From NCBI RefSeq assembly GCF_020524285.1, contig NZ_JAIVKX010000016.1:62001-126000 (forward strand): 64,000 nt of DNA, written 5' to 3'. Shown here piece by piece: positions 44,885 to 54,309 of this stretch. The translations under genes and the position numbers were made by a program. This DNA is from Alloyangia pacifica (lineage in GTDB: Bacteria > Pseudomonadota > Alphaproteobacteria > Rhodobacterales > Rhodobacteraceae). Each line of letters opens with the position of its first letter. The first letter of the stretch is position 1. The notes beneath the pieces are model-generated. The model saw only the letters and a list, made by a program, of their open reading frames with translations, did not search any database and was not told where the DNA came from.

Positions 44885-45646
44885 TCAGACCGCAAGCAGG
44901 AACCGCGACCCCATCCAGAGCCCCATCGCGATCATCATCAAGTTCTCGGTGAGCGATACGAACCCCAAGGGCACATTGCTCCCGCCGCCGACGCAGGCGC
45001 ACTTCAGCTCTCGTTTGTCGACATAGACGGCCTTGAACACGGACACCGCTCCGACGGTACCGATGAACAGGGCCAGCGGCGCAGAGAGCCATGTCAGCGC
45101 GCCGGCGATCATCAGCACTCCGGCGAGGGTTTCGGCGAATGGGTAGAGGTAGCCGTATCTGACCCATCGGCGGGCAAGCAGGTCGTAGTTCAGGAACATC
45201 GTGGAGAACCCCTCCACGTCCTGCAGCTTCTGAATGCCGAGCAAGGTCATCGAGATCGCGATGAACCACTCGAGGACGCGGACACTCAGGACGGTTCCGA
45301 GCGCCGCCCAGCCGACCGCCAGCGCCATCAGGAAGGCAACGCCGAAGATCGCGATCACCGGCGTGTAAGTCGTCTCGCCTTCCGCGCGCAGGGGCCTGCC
45401 AAAATATTTGCGCAGGGCGTCGTAGCCCCCGATCCGCTCATTGTCGATCCAAGCCTGCGGCGTGGTCTCGACCTCATGCCGCTGCTTGAAGCGCTCGGTC
45501 TCGTCGTGGGTCTCAAGAAGGTGATCCTCGACCTCGAACCCCTCTCGTTCCAGCAGGTCCTTCGACTTCAGGCCGAAGGGACAAAGATGGCCGGGCATGG
45601 CCATTCTGTAGAGCTGCGCTGTCTTTTGCTGAGCATCAAGGGGCAT
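44885..45646 (-). CDS. Glutaredoxin-MauE/DoxX fusion membrane protein
   Basis: 253 residues. A soluble thioredoxin-fold N-terminus (residues 8-85) has a CPFG redox site near residue 22, RHEVETTPQAWIDNERIGGYDAL as in glutaredoxins; four or five membrane helices of MauE/DoxX type follow, with a Cys pair in ELKCACVGGGSN. A likely role is moving reducing equivalents or handling oxidised thiols under copper stress. A CueR-like site at 45686-45706 lies 40 bases upstream. Confidence 0.8.
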   Translation of the reverse strand: MPLDAQQKTAQLYRMAMPGHLCPFGLKSKDLLEREGFEVEDHLLETHDETERFKQRHEVETTPQAWIDNERIGGYDALRKYFGRPLRAEGETTYTPVIAIFGVAFLMALAVGWAALGTVLSVRVLEWFIAISMTLLGIQKLQDVEGFSTMFLNYDLLARRWVRYGYLYPFAETLAGVLMIAGALTWLSAPLALFIGTVGAVSVFKAVYVDKRELKCACVGGGSNVPLGFVSLTENLMMIAMGLWMGSRFLLAV

Positions 45647-45685
45647 TGGTCTCCTCCGGCGGATAGGGCTCCTAATCCCTCAACG

Positions 45686-45706
45686 ACCTTCCAGCGCGGG
45701 AGGGTT
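45686..45706 (-). promoter_or_regulatory. MerR/CueR-type operator upstream of the glutaredoxin-MauE gene
   Basis: On the minus strand it reads CCTCCCGCGCTGGAAGGT, close to the right half and spacer of the E. coli CueR site at copA (GCTGGAAGGT). The other half is less exact. It sits in the divergent gap before DUF4396 at 45795. Confidence 0.5.
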
Positions 45707-45794
45707 CCGAAAAGGACCGGAAAAGCGCTCGCAGAGACTTGGCGAGGATAGATTTTGCATCAGGTGCAGGGCCGGAAGACAACAGGAGGCTCTC

Positions 45795-46529
45795 ATGATC
45801 CCGACTTGGTTGCACTGGATTTCAGTCCTTTCGCTTCTTGCAGGGGCTCTCTCGGCCCTCGTCATCGCCATCGACGAAAAGCGCGACCCGCAGCACATGT
45901 GGATCATGAACATCGTCTGGCCGGCGGTCGCGCTCTTTGCCCACGTCTTGGCGCTCTGGGGCTATTTCACCTACGGCAAGCTTGCCGCGCACAGCCGCGC
46001 GCATCCGGCGATGGAGCGTGGAGAAGAGATGCCGAGCAAGACGCAGACGCCGTTCCCCGCGATGGTCGCCAAGGGCGCTGCGCATTGCGGAAGCGGATGC
46101 GCGCTGGGGGACATCATCGCCGAGTGGCTGGCCTTTGCCGTGCCGGCGAACGCGGTCTGGTTCGGCTGGCAAAGCCTGTTTGCCGAGAAGATTTTCGCGG
46201 TCTGGATCCTCGACTTCATCCTCGCCTTCCTGTTCGGCGTGGCCTTCCAGTATTTCACCATCAAGCCGATGCGCGATCTCTCGCCCGTGCAGGGCCTCGT
46301 TCAGGCGGTGAAGGCGGACGCGCTTTCGCTGACCGCCTGGCAGGTGGGCATGTATGGCTTCATGGCCGTGGCGCATTTCTGGATCTTCAAGCACGTTCTG
46401 GGCGTGAAGCTCGAAGTCCCGACGCCGGAGTTCTGGTTCATGATGCAGATCGCCATGCTCTGCGGCTTCGCCACCTCCTACCCGGTGAACTGGTGGCTCA
46501 TTCGCAAAGGCGTGAAGGAAAAGATGTGA
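45795..46529 (+). CDS. DUF4396 membrane protein
   Basis: 244 residues with about six helices. The start (WLHWISVLSLLAGALSALVIAIDE) and the middle (HCGSGCALGDIIAEW, with two Cys and a His) match DUF4396, a family often next to copper ATPases and CopZ. The conserved HCGxGC could bind a metal. GGAG precedes the ATG. It is followed 81 bases later by the CopZ-like chaperone. Confidence 0.8.
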   Translation: MIPTWLHWISVLSLLAGALSALVIAIDEKRDPQHMWIMNIVWPAVALFAHVLALWGYFTYGKLAAHSRAHPAMERGEEMPSKTQTPFPAMVAKGAAHCGSGCALGDIIAEWLAFAVPANAVWFGWQSLFAEKIFAVWILDFILAFLFGVAFQYFTIKPMRDLSPVQGLVQAVKADALSLTAWQVGMYGFMAVAHFWIFKHVLGVKLEVPTPEFWFMMQIAMLCGFATSYPVNWWLIRKGVKEKM

Positions 46530-46548
46530 GCGCGCGGAGCCCCGGCCA

Positions 46549-46580
46549 TTGACCTTCCAGCGCGGGAACCTCCCATTTCT
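46549..46580 (+). promoter_or_regulatory. Candidate MerR/CueR-type promoter of the CopZ-like gene
   Basis: TTGACCTTCC at 46549-46558 repeats the -35 and left half-site of the copA promoter at 48351; a poor -10 follows about 19 bases later. The right half-site is degenerate, so regulation is less certain than at copA. Confidence 0.45.
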
Positions 46581-46610
46581 TTGGTCATCACACACTCGAA
46601 GGAGCTGAAC

Positions 46611-46808
46611 ATGAGCACCTACAAAGTCGAAGATATGAGCTGCGGCCACTGCGTCGCGACGATCGAAGAGACCGTCAAGATGGCCGACCCTGCCGCCGAT
46701 GCCGCCTGCGATCTGCCGTCGAAGACGGTTGCGATCACTGGCGCGCAGAACGAGGCCCTGATCCTGCAGGCGCTTCGTGATGCAGGCTATCCGGCTGTGC
46801 AGGCTTGA
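46611..46808 (+). CDS. CopZ-like copper chaperone (HMA domain)
   Basis: 65 residues from ATG 46611, preceded by AAGGAG. The HMA metal site is MSCGHC at residues 9-14 (MxCxxC), and the domain ends with AGYPAVQA, the usual beta-alpha-beta-beta-alpha-beta fold. The protein would deliver Cu(I) to the ATPase at 48417. Confidence 0.88.
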   Translation: MSTYKVEDMSCGHCVATIEETVKMADPAADAACDLPSKTVAITGAQNEALILQALRDAGYPAVQA

Positions 46809-46866
46809 TGGCTCGAGGGTAATTCAAACGTGCCGGGACCGCCGAAGTCGGTCTCGGCACGCGCTG

Positions 46867-47172
46867 TCAGCCCGCCAGCAGCTTTTTGCGGGCGGTATAC
46901 TCCTCCGGTTCGATCTCACCGCGGGCGAGGCGCATATCGAGTTCTGCGAGGGCGCTCTGCCGGCTACGCGTGGCGCTGCCCTGCTCGTGCTGTCGGAAAA
47001 ACCAGATCACGCCGACCACTACCAGCCCCAGAACGATAAGCCACAGGATCGGGCCAAAAATCATGGTCACGCCGTGGCCGTACCCCCAGTCCATCATGTG
47101 GCCGTATTCGTCCGGATCCGCCAGCGCGGGTGTGGCCAAGGTCATAATTGCGAACGCAAGACGTTTCATCAT
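46867..47172 (-). CDS. SHOCT-domain exported/membrane protein
   Basis: 101 residues: a signal-like N-terminus (MMKRLAFAIMTLATPALA), one membrane helix (ILWLIVLGLVVVGVIWFF) and a C-terminal SHOCT motif (ALAELDMRLARGEIEPEEYTARKKLL). Such proteins are routine in copper clusters; function unknown. The His/Met/Asp-rich segment DPDEYGHMMDWGYGHG could touch copper. Opposite strand to its neighbours. GGAGG precedes the ATG. Confidence 0.8.
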   Translation of the reverse strand: MMKRLAFAIMTLATPALADPDEYGHMMDWGYGHGVTMIFGPILWLIVLGLVVVGVIWFFRQHEQGSATRSRQSALAELDMRLARGEIEPEEYTARKKLLAG

Positions 47173-47336
47173 GTCCTCCTTTCGGGAAATGACATGGCCG
47201 CAGGCTGATCCTTTGGCGGGGAAACCGCATTGATCGACCGCAAGTCAGAGATCACATTCCAAGTTTGGAACGCAAAGTTCCCCAAATGCATTCCTTCTGC
47301 GAACGGCTGCCATCACAGCGAAAAGGAGACCAGACC

Positions 47337-47723
47337 ATGAGCTATACCATCGACAGAACCATCCCCGATGCCACCCTCGCAGAGGTCGACACGCGCACCC
47401 GTGAGGCGCTCAAGGCACAGGGGTTCGGCGTGCTCACCGAGATCGACGTTCAGGCCACCATGAAGAAGAAGCTGGATGAGGACATGCCCGGCTACCTGAT
47501 CCTCGGCGCGTGCAACCCGAAGATGGCGCATGCGGCGATCGGGCTCGAGCCGAAGGTGGGGGCGATGTTGCCGTGCAATGTCATCTTGCGTCAGGTCGGC
47601 TCCGACGTAGAGGTGAGCGCGGTCGATCCGCAGGCGTCCATGTCCGCGATCGACAATCCCGAACTGCTCGGCGTCGCCGGAGAGGTGCGCGCGATGCTCG
47701 AGAAGGCGCTCGCAGCAATTTAA
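47337..47723 (+). CDS. DUF302 domain protein
   Basis: 128 residues from ATG 47337, with AAAAGGAG upstream. The DUF302 core is visible: LKAQGFGVLTEIDVQATMKKKL, then YLILGACNPKMAHAAIGLEPKVGAMLPC. The family is common in copper and sulfur loci and its biochemical role is not established. Confidence 0.85.
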   Translation: MSYTIDRTIPDATLAEVDTRTREALKAQGFGVLTEIDVQATMKKKLDEDMPGYLILGACNPKMAHAAIGLEPKVGAMLPCNVILRQVGSDVEVSAVDPQASMSAIDNPELLGVAGEVRAMLEKALAAI

Positions 47724-47839
47724 ATTTGTGAAAGCAATTGGCTTGGGATCACGCGGCCTGTCGCGTTAGGGTCCTTCAGGCTTCTGGGCGGCCTCCGCCA
47801 TGCCCAAGCGACTGGGATAAAGAACGACTGAGATAAAGA

Positions 47840-47861
47840 GACCGGGCCAGCGAGCCCGGTC
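47840..47861. promoter_or_regulatory. Perfect 8-bp hairpin in the leader of the cytochrome c' gene
   Basis: GACCGGGC / GCCCGGTC with a 6-base loop, ending 19 bases before the ATG at 47880 and next to its ribosome-binding site GGAGACAGG. It could affect translation or terminate the DUF302 transcript. Confidence 0.35.
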
Positions 47862-47879
47862 CGCCAACGAGGAGACAGG

Positions 47880-48311
47880 ATGAAGACCCAAGTACTTGCT
47901 GCGATGATCGCCGTCACCGCCGCCGGCGCGGCGCTTGCCCATGGTGGCGTAGAGAACGAAACCGTCCTTGCCCGCATGGAGGGGATGAAGACACTCAGCA
48001 CCCAGCTCAAGATCTTGGGTGCGATGGCCAAGGGCCAGCAGGCGTTCGATGCGGCAGCCGCGCAGGCCGCGCTGGACCGTCTGAGCGAGGAGGCCGCGCA
48101 GATCCTGGCCCATTTCGAGGAAGAGGTGATCGTTGAGAAGTCCGAGGCCCGTCCCGCGATCTGGCAAAGCTGGGAGGATTTTGCGGCCAAGGCTGACGAT
48201 CTGCATCAGCGGTCCGCTGCTCTGGAAGTGGCACAGCCCGGCGATCTCGGCCCCGCGCTGCGTGACCTCGGCGGGGCCTGCAAGGCCTGCCACGCGGACT
48301 ACCGCGAGTAG
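47880..48311 (+). CDS. Cytochrome c'
   Basis: 143 residues. A signal peptide (MKTQVLAAMIAVTAAGAALA) precedes a four-helix protein with the heme motif CKACHADYR at the extreme C-terminus, the hallmark of class II cytochromes c'. These periplasmic proteins bind NO and protect from nitrosative or metal stress. The heme motif is six residues before the end, as expected. Confidence 0.9.
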   Translation: MKTQVLAAMIAVTAAGAALAHGGVENETVLARMEGMKTLSTQLKILGAMAKGQQAFDAAAAQAALDRLSEEAAQILAHFEEEVIVEKSEARPAIWQSWEDFAAKADDLHQRSAALEVAQPGDLGPALRDLGGACKACHADYRE

Positions 48312-48350
48312 GGCCTCTTGCGGTTAGGATCGGCGGGTCGAGGGAATTTC

Positions 48351-48380
48351 TTGACCTTCCCCCTACTGGAAGCCCAAATC
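48351..48380 (+). promoter_or_regulatory. CueR-type promoter of copA
   Basis: TTGACC (48351-48356) carries the dyad ACCTTCC (48354-48360), seven bases, GGAAGCC (48368-48374), and a weak -10 about 18-19 bases from the -35. This is nearly the E. coli copA site recognised by CueR. The long spacer is the MerR-family hallmark. Confidence 0.75.
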
Positions 48381-48416
48381 ATCGTGGGACACTGACACCC
48401 TCGCCGGGAGGTTCCC

Positions 48417-50888
48417 ATGGCCCATGCTCACCATACACATGCCGCCGCGCCAGATGGCGCGGCTGAGGCGGCGACCCGCGATCCGGTCTGCGGCATGACC
48501 GTAGACCCGGAGGCGGGCAAGCCCAGCCTCAAACACGCCGGGCATGTGTACCACTTCTGCTCCGAAGGTTGCCGCGAGAAGTTCCGCGCCGATCCCGGCG
48601 CCTATCTCACCGCGACCGACCCTGTCTGCGGCATGCAGGTCGACCGCTCCACGGCCGCCCATATGCTCAAGCATGACGGCGAGAAGGTCTACTTCTGCTC
48701 CGAGCGATGCCAGTCGAAGTTCGAGGCGGAGCCTGAAGCCTATCTCGGCGACCGCCCCGCGCCGGAGCCGATGCCCGAGGGCACGAAGTACACCTGTCCG
48801 ATGCACCCCGAGATCATCCGCGATGCGCCCGGCGACTGCCCCAAGTGCGGCATGGCGCTGGAGCCGATGACCCCCACGGCAGACAGCGGCCCGAACCCAG
48901 AATACGTCGACTTCAAGCGCCGCCTGAAGATCACTGCGCCGCTGGCGGCGCTGGTCTTCGTGCTGGAGATGGGAGCGCACATCGGCATCCCCTTCGCCGA
49001 CTGGACCGGACATACGCTCTTTGGCTGGCTGCAGTTCGCGCTGGCGACGCCGGTGGTGATCCTCTGCTGGCCGTTCTTCAAGCGGGGCTGGGCCTCGATC
49101 GTCAACCGCTCGCCCAACATGTGGACGCTGATCGCGCTCGGCACCGGGGCGGCCTATGTCTTTTCCATTGTTTCCCTGCTGGCGCCCGAACTCTTCCCCG
49201 AGGCGATGCGCGACGAGATGGGCATGACGCCGGTCTACTTCGAGGCGGCAGCGGTGATCCTCGTGCTGGTGCTGGTCGGACAGGTCATGGAACTGGCCGC
49301 GCGCGAGCGCACCGGAGACGCGATCCGCGCGCTTCTCGATCTCGCGCCCAAGACGGCGCGGCGGGTGACGGGCGGGTCGGAGGAGGACGTGCCTCTGGAT
49401 GAGGTCGCCTCGGGCGACGTCCTGCGCGTGCGTCCCGGCGAGAGCGTGCCGGTGGACGGCGTGGTAACCGAGGGACGCTCTTCGGTGGACGAAAGCATGA
49501 TCACCGGCGAGCCGGTGCCGGTGGAGAAAACCGAGGGCGAGCCGGTCACCGGCGGCACGCTCAACAAGACCGGTAGCTTCCTGATGAGGGCCGAGAATGT
49601 CGGCTCCGAGACCACGCTGTCGCGCATCGTCGAGATGGTCTCCAAGGCGCAGCGCTCGCGCGCACCGATCCAGGCGATGGCCGACCGGGTGGCGGCCTAT
49701 TTCGTTCCCGCCGTCGTGGGCGTGGCTGTACTGGCCTTTCTCGCGTGGACGGTCTTTGGGCCGTCCCCGGCGCTCTCCTATGCCTTCGTCGCAGCCGTCT
49801 CGGTGCTGATCATCGCCTGCCCCTGCGCGCTTGGCCTCGCGACGCCCATGTCGATCATGGTGGCCACCGGGCGCGGCGCTCAGGCGGGGGTGCTGATCCG
49901 CGACGCCGAGGCGCTGGAGCGGTTCTCGAAGGTGGGTGTGCTGGTGGTCGACAAGACGGGCACATTGACCGAGGGCAAGCCGACGCTGACCGACGCCGAG
50001 CCCGCAGGGGGCATGGAGAAGACCGAGTTGCTCGCCTTCGCCGCCGCGCTGGAGCGCGGATCCGAGCACCCGCTGGCCGAGGCGATCACCGCTGGCGCGC
50101 GAGAAAGCGGGGCGCCGGAGCGCGAGTCCTCGGACTTCGAGGCGGTCACCGGCAAGGGCGTGACCGGCAGCGTCGGCGGACAGCGCGTGGCCCTCGGCAA
50201 TGCGGCGCTGATGGCGGATGAAGGTGTGGACCTCGGCCCGCTCAAGGACCGGGCGAGCGTGCTCCAGAATGACGGCAAGACCGCAATGTTCGTCGCCGTA
50301 GATGGTCGCGCCGCCGGGCTGGTCGCGGTCGCCGACCGGGTGAAGGAGAGCACGCCCGAGGCGATCCGCGCCCTGCACGAGGCCGGGCTGCGCATCGTCA
50401 TGGCCACCGGCGATGCGAAGGCCACGGCCGAGGCGGTCGCACGGGAGCTTAATATCGACGAGGTGCATGCCGAGGTCAGCCCCGAGGACAAGCACGCGCT
50501 GATCGAGAAACTGCGCCGCGAGGGGCTCTCGGTCGCCATGGCCGGCGACGGGGTGAACGACGCCCCGGCCTTGGCCGCCGCCGACGTCGGCATCGCCATG
50601 GGCACCGGCGCGGACGTCGCCATGGAGAGCGCGGGCATCACGCTGGTGAAGGGCGATCTCGGCGGCATCGTCCGGGCGCGCCACCTCGCCGAGGCGACCA
50701 TGCGCAATATCCGCCAGAACCTCTTCTTCGCCTTCGTCTACAACTCGGCGGGGGTGCCGCTGGCGGCGGGCATCCTCTACCCGCTCTTCGGCATCCTGCT
50801 CTCGCCCATCGTGGCGGCGGCGGCGATGAGCCTGTCGTCGGTCTCGGTGATCGGCAACGCGCTGCGACTGCGCGGGGTGAAGCTGTGA
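48417..50888 (+). CDS. copA: Copper-translocating P1B-type ATPase with YHS-YHS-HMBD N-terminus
   Basis: 823 residues. Instead of HMA domains the N-terminus has two YHS domains ([10 protein letters not shown]...[10 protein letters not shown], residues 22-62; [10 protein letters not shown]...[10 protein letters not shown], residues 68-108) and a heavy-metal-binding domain ([20 protein letters not shown], residues 123-143). The transport core has CPC in helix 6 ([13 protein letters not shown], about residue 468), DKTGT (about 511), SEHPLAE and GDGVND. CPC indicates Cu(I) or Ag(I) export. The stop overlaps the GTG of the next gene. Confidence 0.93.
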   Translation: MAHAHHTHAAAPDGAAEAATRDPVCGMTVDPEAGKPSLKHAGHVYHFCSEGCREKFRADPGAYLTATDPVCGMQVDRSTAAHMLKHDGEKVYFCSERCQSKFEAEPEAYLGDRPAPEPMPEGTKYTCPMHPEIIRDAPGDCPKCGMALEPMTPTADSGPNPEYVDFKRRLKITAPLAALVFVLEMGAHIGIPFADWTGHTLFGWLQFALATPVVILCWPFFKRGWASIVNRSPNMWTLIALGTGAAYVFSIVSLLAPELFPEAMRDEMGMTPVYFEAAAVILVLVLVGQVMELAARERTGDAIRALLDLAPKTARRVTGGSEEDVPLDEVASGDVLRVRPGESVPVDGVVTEGRSSVDESMITGEPVPVEKTEGEPVTGGTLNKTGSFLMRAENVGSETTLSRIVEMVSKAQRSRAPIQAMADRVAAYFVPAVVGVAVLAFLAWTVFGPSPALSYAFVAAVSVLIIACPCALGLATPMSIMVATGRGAQAGVLIRDAEALERFSKVGVLVVDKTGTLTEGKPTLTDAEPAGGMEKTELLAFAAALERGSEHPLAEAITAGARESGAPERESSDFEAVTGKGVTGSVGGQRVALGNAALMADEGVDLGPLKDRASVLQNDGKTAMFVAVDGRAAGLVAVADRVKESTPEAIRALHEAGLRIVMATGDAKATAEAVARELNIDEVHAEVSPEDKHALIEKLRREGLSVAMAGDGVNDAPALAAADVGIAMGTGADVAMESAGITLVKGDLGGIVRARHLAEATMRNIRQNLFFAFVYNSAGVPLAAGILYPLFGILLSPIVAAAAMSLSSVSVIGNALRLRGVKL

Positions 50889-51322
50889 GGTGGCTGGGTC
50901 TGGTCGTGCTGACGCTGGTTGCGCTGGCGGGTTGGTTTGTCTTCGCCGGGGCCGAAACCGCCCCGGCGGAGAAGTCGCAGATCGCCGAGGGTAAGGCGCT
51001 CTATGCCGAGACCTGCGCCGCCTGCCATGGAGCGAACCTTGAGGGACAGCCGAACTGGCGTAGCCCCGGTCCCGACGGGCGCCTCCCGGCGCCCCCGCAT
51101 GACGCCTCCGGCCACACATGGCATCATCCCGACGAGGTGCTCTTCCGGATCACCAAGCTCGGCACCGCCGCCGTGGTCGGCAACGGCTATGAGAGCAACA
51201 TGCCGGGCTTCGGCGATCAGCTTACAGACGCGCAGATCGAGGCCATCTTCACCTACATCAAGTCGACTTGGCCCGAGGAACTGCGCGAGCATCAGGCGGA
51301 GATCTCCGCATCGCCCGGATAA
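50885..51322 (+). CDS. Class I c-type cytochrome
   Basis: 145 residues from GTG 50885, overlapping the copA stop by four bases. A membrane or signal helix ([19 protein letters not shown]) is followed by the heme motif CAACH and a distal Met in SNMPGF. Close coupling to copA suggests a role in periplasmic copper or electron handling, perhaps accepting electrons from Cu(I) oxidation by the multicopper oxidase. That role is inference. Confidence 0.88.
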   Translation: MRWLGLVVLTLVALAGWFVFAGAETAPAEKSQIAEGKALYAETCAACHGANLEGQPNWRSPGPDGRLPAPPHDASGHTWHHPDEVLFRITKLGTAAVVGNGYESNMPGFGDQLTDAQIEAIFTYIKSTWPEELREHQAEISASPG

Positions 51323-51490
51323 CGCGCGTGGTCCTGGCACCGTCCCACAGGGGCCCTTGGCTCTCACGGCAAACTCCCCCGTGCTCGCCCTCATCGCGGT
51401 CGCATTGACCTCGCGAACCTCCGCGCAGACCACACCCCCATGCCGCGAACGTGATCTGACGCCGACCCGCGAAAGGCGTAGCGTTGCGCC

Positions 51491-51844
51491 ATGACACGGC
51501 TCGTGCTTCGCCTTCTACTGCTGACCCTGCTTGGGGTCTGGACCGCCTTGCCGGCAGGTCCGGTGCGCGCCATGGCGTTCAGTGCGCTGTGCTGCGATCA
51601 CCATGCCAGCATGGAGGCGCACCAGCCCAACTCCGCGCACCAAGCCGCTTTGAACCATGGCGAGATGTACGACAAAACCCACGCGCAGATGTGCGAGGCG
51701 CATTGCCTGCCGGTGGACGCGGCCCGCATCGGCGATCTGACTGGACCGGGCAAGGCGCATGTCTCGCGGGTCACGGCATCGCGCGTCGATGTCTCCCTGT
51801 CGTCTCAGGATTTCGCGCCCTCATCGCCCCCTCCCCGAAACTGA
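51491..51844 (+). CDS. Small exported His/Cys/Met-rich protein, possible copper binder
   Basis: 117 residues: a signal peptide (LLLLTLLGVWTALPAGPVRA) and a mature part rich in potential copper ligands (CCDHHASMEAHQPNSAH, then HGEMYDKTHAQMCEAHC). No named family was recognised. It lies between the cytochrome and the multicopper oxidase. A possible fourth TTGACC promoter element is at 51405-51410. Confidence 0.6.
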   Translation: MTRLVLRLLLLTLLGVWTALPAGPVRAMAFSALCCDHHASMEAHQPNSAHQAALNHGEMYDKTHAQMCEAHCLPVDAARIGDLTGPGKAHVSRVTASRVDVSLSSQDFAPSSPPPRN

Positions 51845-51896
51845 TCTCCACGGGACCCAGTCCCGCATTGCGAAACCTCAATTTCCGGAGATCATC

Positions 51897-53420
51897 ATGA
51901 CCCGATATTCCCGCCGCGGCTTTCTGGCCGCTTCTGCCGCCATGTCTGCCTCGCTGCTATTGCCCGCAAGGGCGCGGGCGGCGACCGACCGGCTATCCCT
52001 CACCGCATGCACCCGCACTATCGAGGTGAATGGCCGTGCCGCCACTGTCATGGGGCTGACCAATGGCACGGGTGGCCAAGGGCTGACCCTCGATCCGGGC
52101 CAGCGCTTCGCCGTCGACCTGGCCAACGGCCTCGATGTGGAGACGATCACCCACTGGCACGGGCAGATCCCGCCCAACGCACAGGACGGTGCGCCCAACA
52201 CCAACCCGATGCTGAAGGTCGGCGAGCACCGCGCCTATGACTTTGCCCCGCGCCCCGGCACTTTCTGGATGCACAGCCACATCCCGCAGCAGGAGATCGC
52301 CATGCTCGCAGCCCCGCTGATCGTGCGCAGCGCCGAAGATGTCGCTGCCGACCGGCAGGAGGTGGTGATGTTCCTGCACGATTTCAGTTTCAAATCCCCC
52401 GAGGAAGTGCTGGCCGAGGCCTCCGGCAGCACCGGCGGGCACCATGGCGGGGCGCATGCGCCAGCCCCGATGGACCATGGGGCCATGCACCACGGCGAGT
52501 CCGCGGCCCCGATGGGCGCAATGTCGGGCTTGGGAGAGACGGGGGGCATGTCCGGCATGGGCAACATGTCCGGTATGGGCGGCATGGCCGAGATGCCGAT
52601 GGATCTCAACGATTTCGACTTCGACGCCTATCTCACCAACGACCGCACGCTCGACGATCCCGAGATCGTGACGGTCGAGCGTAACGGCCAGGTGAGGCTG
52701 CGGATCATCAACGGCTCATCGATGACTGCCTATTGGATCGACACCGGCGAACTGCAAGCTCGGCTGGTCGCGGTGGACGGCGACGCGGTCGCGCCGCTGC
52801 CCGGCACGCGCTTTCCCATCGCCTCAGGCCAGCGCATGGAGATCGACCTCGACATGCCCGGTGACGGGATCGCCCAGCCGGTAATCGCGCTTCGCGAGGG
52901 GGCGCACGAACAGACCGGGCTCATCCTCGCACCCCAGGGCGCCGCGGTGCCGCGCCTGCCGACCCGTGCCGAGACCGAAACCCCGCCCGTCGCGGGCGAC
53001 ATGCGGCAGGAGCTTGCCCTGCGCGCCGTCTCGCCCATCGTGGCCCGGGAGCCGGATGTTCGCCAGATGGTGATGCTCGGTGGCACGATGGACCCCTACG
53101 TCTGGACGATCAACGACGCCGTCTGGGAGGATCACAGGCCAATCACGGTACCCCAGGGCGCGCGGATCGAGATGATGTTCCACAACATGTCGATGATGGC
53201 GCATCCGATGCACCTGCATGGCCATGTCTTCCAAGTGGTCGCGGTCGGAGATCAGCCTGTGCAGGGCGCGCTCCGTGACACGGTCTTCGTACCGGCGATG
53301 GGCTCGGTGACGGTCGCCTTCGAGACGGGCGAGGCGGCCCGCTGGATGATGCACTGCCATCACATGGGGCATCTGGCGACAGGCATGATGACCGAGCTTC
53401 AGGTGCGGGCCACGGCCTGA
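51897..53420 (+). CDS. Multicopper oxidase, CueO/CopA type
   Basis: 507 residues from ATG 51897. A Tat signal (SRRGFLAASAAMSASLLLPA) is followed by cupredoxin domains. The copper sites are HWHGQ (about residue 86), WMHSH (123), HPMHLHGH (436) and HCHHMGHL (485), together the type 1, 2 and 3 ligands of an active enzyme. A Met/His-rich insert (residues 180-240, with repeats such as GGMSGMGNMSGMGGM) probably collects Cu(I), as in CueO. It oxidises Cu(I) in the periplasm. Confidence 0.92.
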   Translation: MTRYSRRGFLAASAAMSASLLLPARARAATDRLSLTACTRTIEVNGRAATVMGLTNGTGGQGLTLDPGQRFAVDLANGLDVETITHWHGQIPPNAQDGAPNTNPMLKVGEHRAYDFAPRPGTFWMHSHIPQQEIAMLAAPLIVRSAEDVAADRQEVVMFLHDFSFKSPEEVLAEASGSTGGHHGGAHAPAPMDHGAMHHGESAAPMGAMSGLGETGGMSGMGNMSGMGGMAEMPMDLNDFDFDAYLTNDRTLDDPEIVTVERNGQVRLRIINGSSMTAYWIDTGELQARLVAVDGDAVAPLPGTRFPIASGQRMEIDLDMPGDGIAQPVIALREGAHEQTGLILAPQGAAVPRLPTRAETETPPVAGDMRQELALRAVSPIVAREPDVRQMVMLGGTMDPYVWTINDAVWEDHRPITVPQGARIEMMFHNMSMMAHPMHLHGHVFQVVAVGDQPVQGALRDTVFVPAMGSVTVAFETGEAARWMMHCHHMGHLATGMMTELQVRATA

Positions 53421-53487
53421 GCATGTGACCGGCGGCGCGGTGAAACTCCGCGCGCCGCCGGTCCGCCATACAATCTGCGAGGTGGCG

Positions 53488-53808
53488 TCAGGCCACCTCG
53501 ATCCAATTCGTCATCCCCGAGGCGGCATGGCCGAGCATGTGACAATGCAGCAGCCATTTCCCGGGGTTGTCGGCGACAAAGGCGATCTCCGCGCTTTCCT
53601 GTGGCATGACCAGCAACGTGTCTCGCATCGGGCCCAAGCCGTCCACCGCGACTGTCCGGAAATGCATGCCATGCAGATGCATCGCATGCGGGAACACGGT
53701 GTCATTGACCAGCCGGATGCGCGCGGTTTTGCCACCTACGTCGCGGGCGAGGGGGGCGTCGCCGCGTCCCACATGGCCCGCCAGCGCCCAGAACAGTCCG
53801 CATCGCAA
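53488..53808 (-). pseudogene. C-terminal fragment of a second multicopper oxidase
   Basis: The minus strand reads GLFWALAGHVGRGDAPLARD, then FPHAMHLHGMHFRTVAVDG and WLLHCHMLGHAASGMTNWIEV, the last cupredoxin domain with the usual HxxHLHGMxF and HCHxxGHxxxGM sites. The first two domains are absent, no signal peptide or ribosome-binding site precedes it, and it faces the intact oxidase tail to tail. It is a truncated remnant, not a repeat of the gene at 51897. Confidence 0.8.
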
Positions 53809-54309
53809 CAGCTGCTGGAAACCCACACGCAGCATTAGTCTTTCGGCGCTGGTGCAGGAGGCAGAAGACCGCACGCAAACCCCGTCCGAATGCGAAAGCC
53901 CGCGTACTTCCTTTCGCAACAAGCACTGTCATGCGTGAGGAGCAAAGGGATCCGGCGAAGGTCGTGAGAGGCCGGGGGAAGGTCGTCATGAGCAGTATAG
54001 TGAGCCGAACGAAACGCAAGCGACTTCCTCGGTTGCGATGTTCTCGTCGGGTTTCTCGAAAACGGGCAAGCGCGCGGTCGATCTGGCGGTCTGTGAGCGC
54101 CCGGTGTCTGCTGAACTGCGCCATGCTTACGGTTGTCCTGACCCAATGCAGGGCTTGCAAGCGCGGCATTCAGATCGCGCAGGTGCAGCAAACGGCAGCT
54201 TTGTCCCGCAGTTGGTGAGTTCAGCGCCGGTTCGGCGAATGGCCATGTTTCTCGAACCGGGCGTCGGTACTGACCGCAGCGATCGGCCCTTCCAAGCCCG
54301 ATGCGGCCC
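53809..54309. other. Intergenic, nothing supported
   Basis: Only unrecognised frames on both strands. Confidence 0.4.

Noticed and set aside
48363-51119. 918-codon open frame on the minus strand
   Set aside because: It lies antisense to copA, is rich in Arg/His/Gly/Asp and has no domain; copA on the plus strand has complete catalytic motifs.
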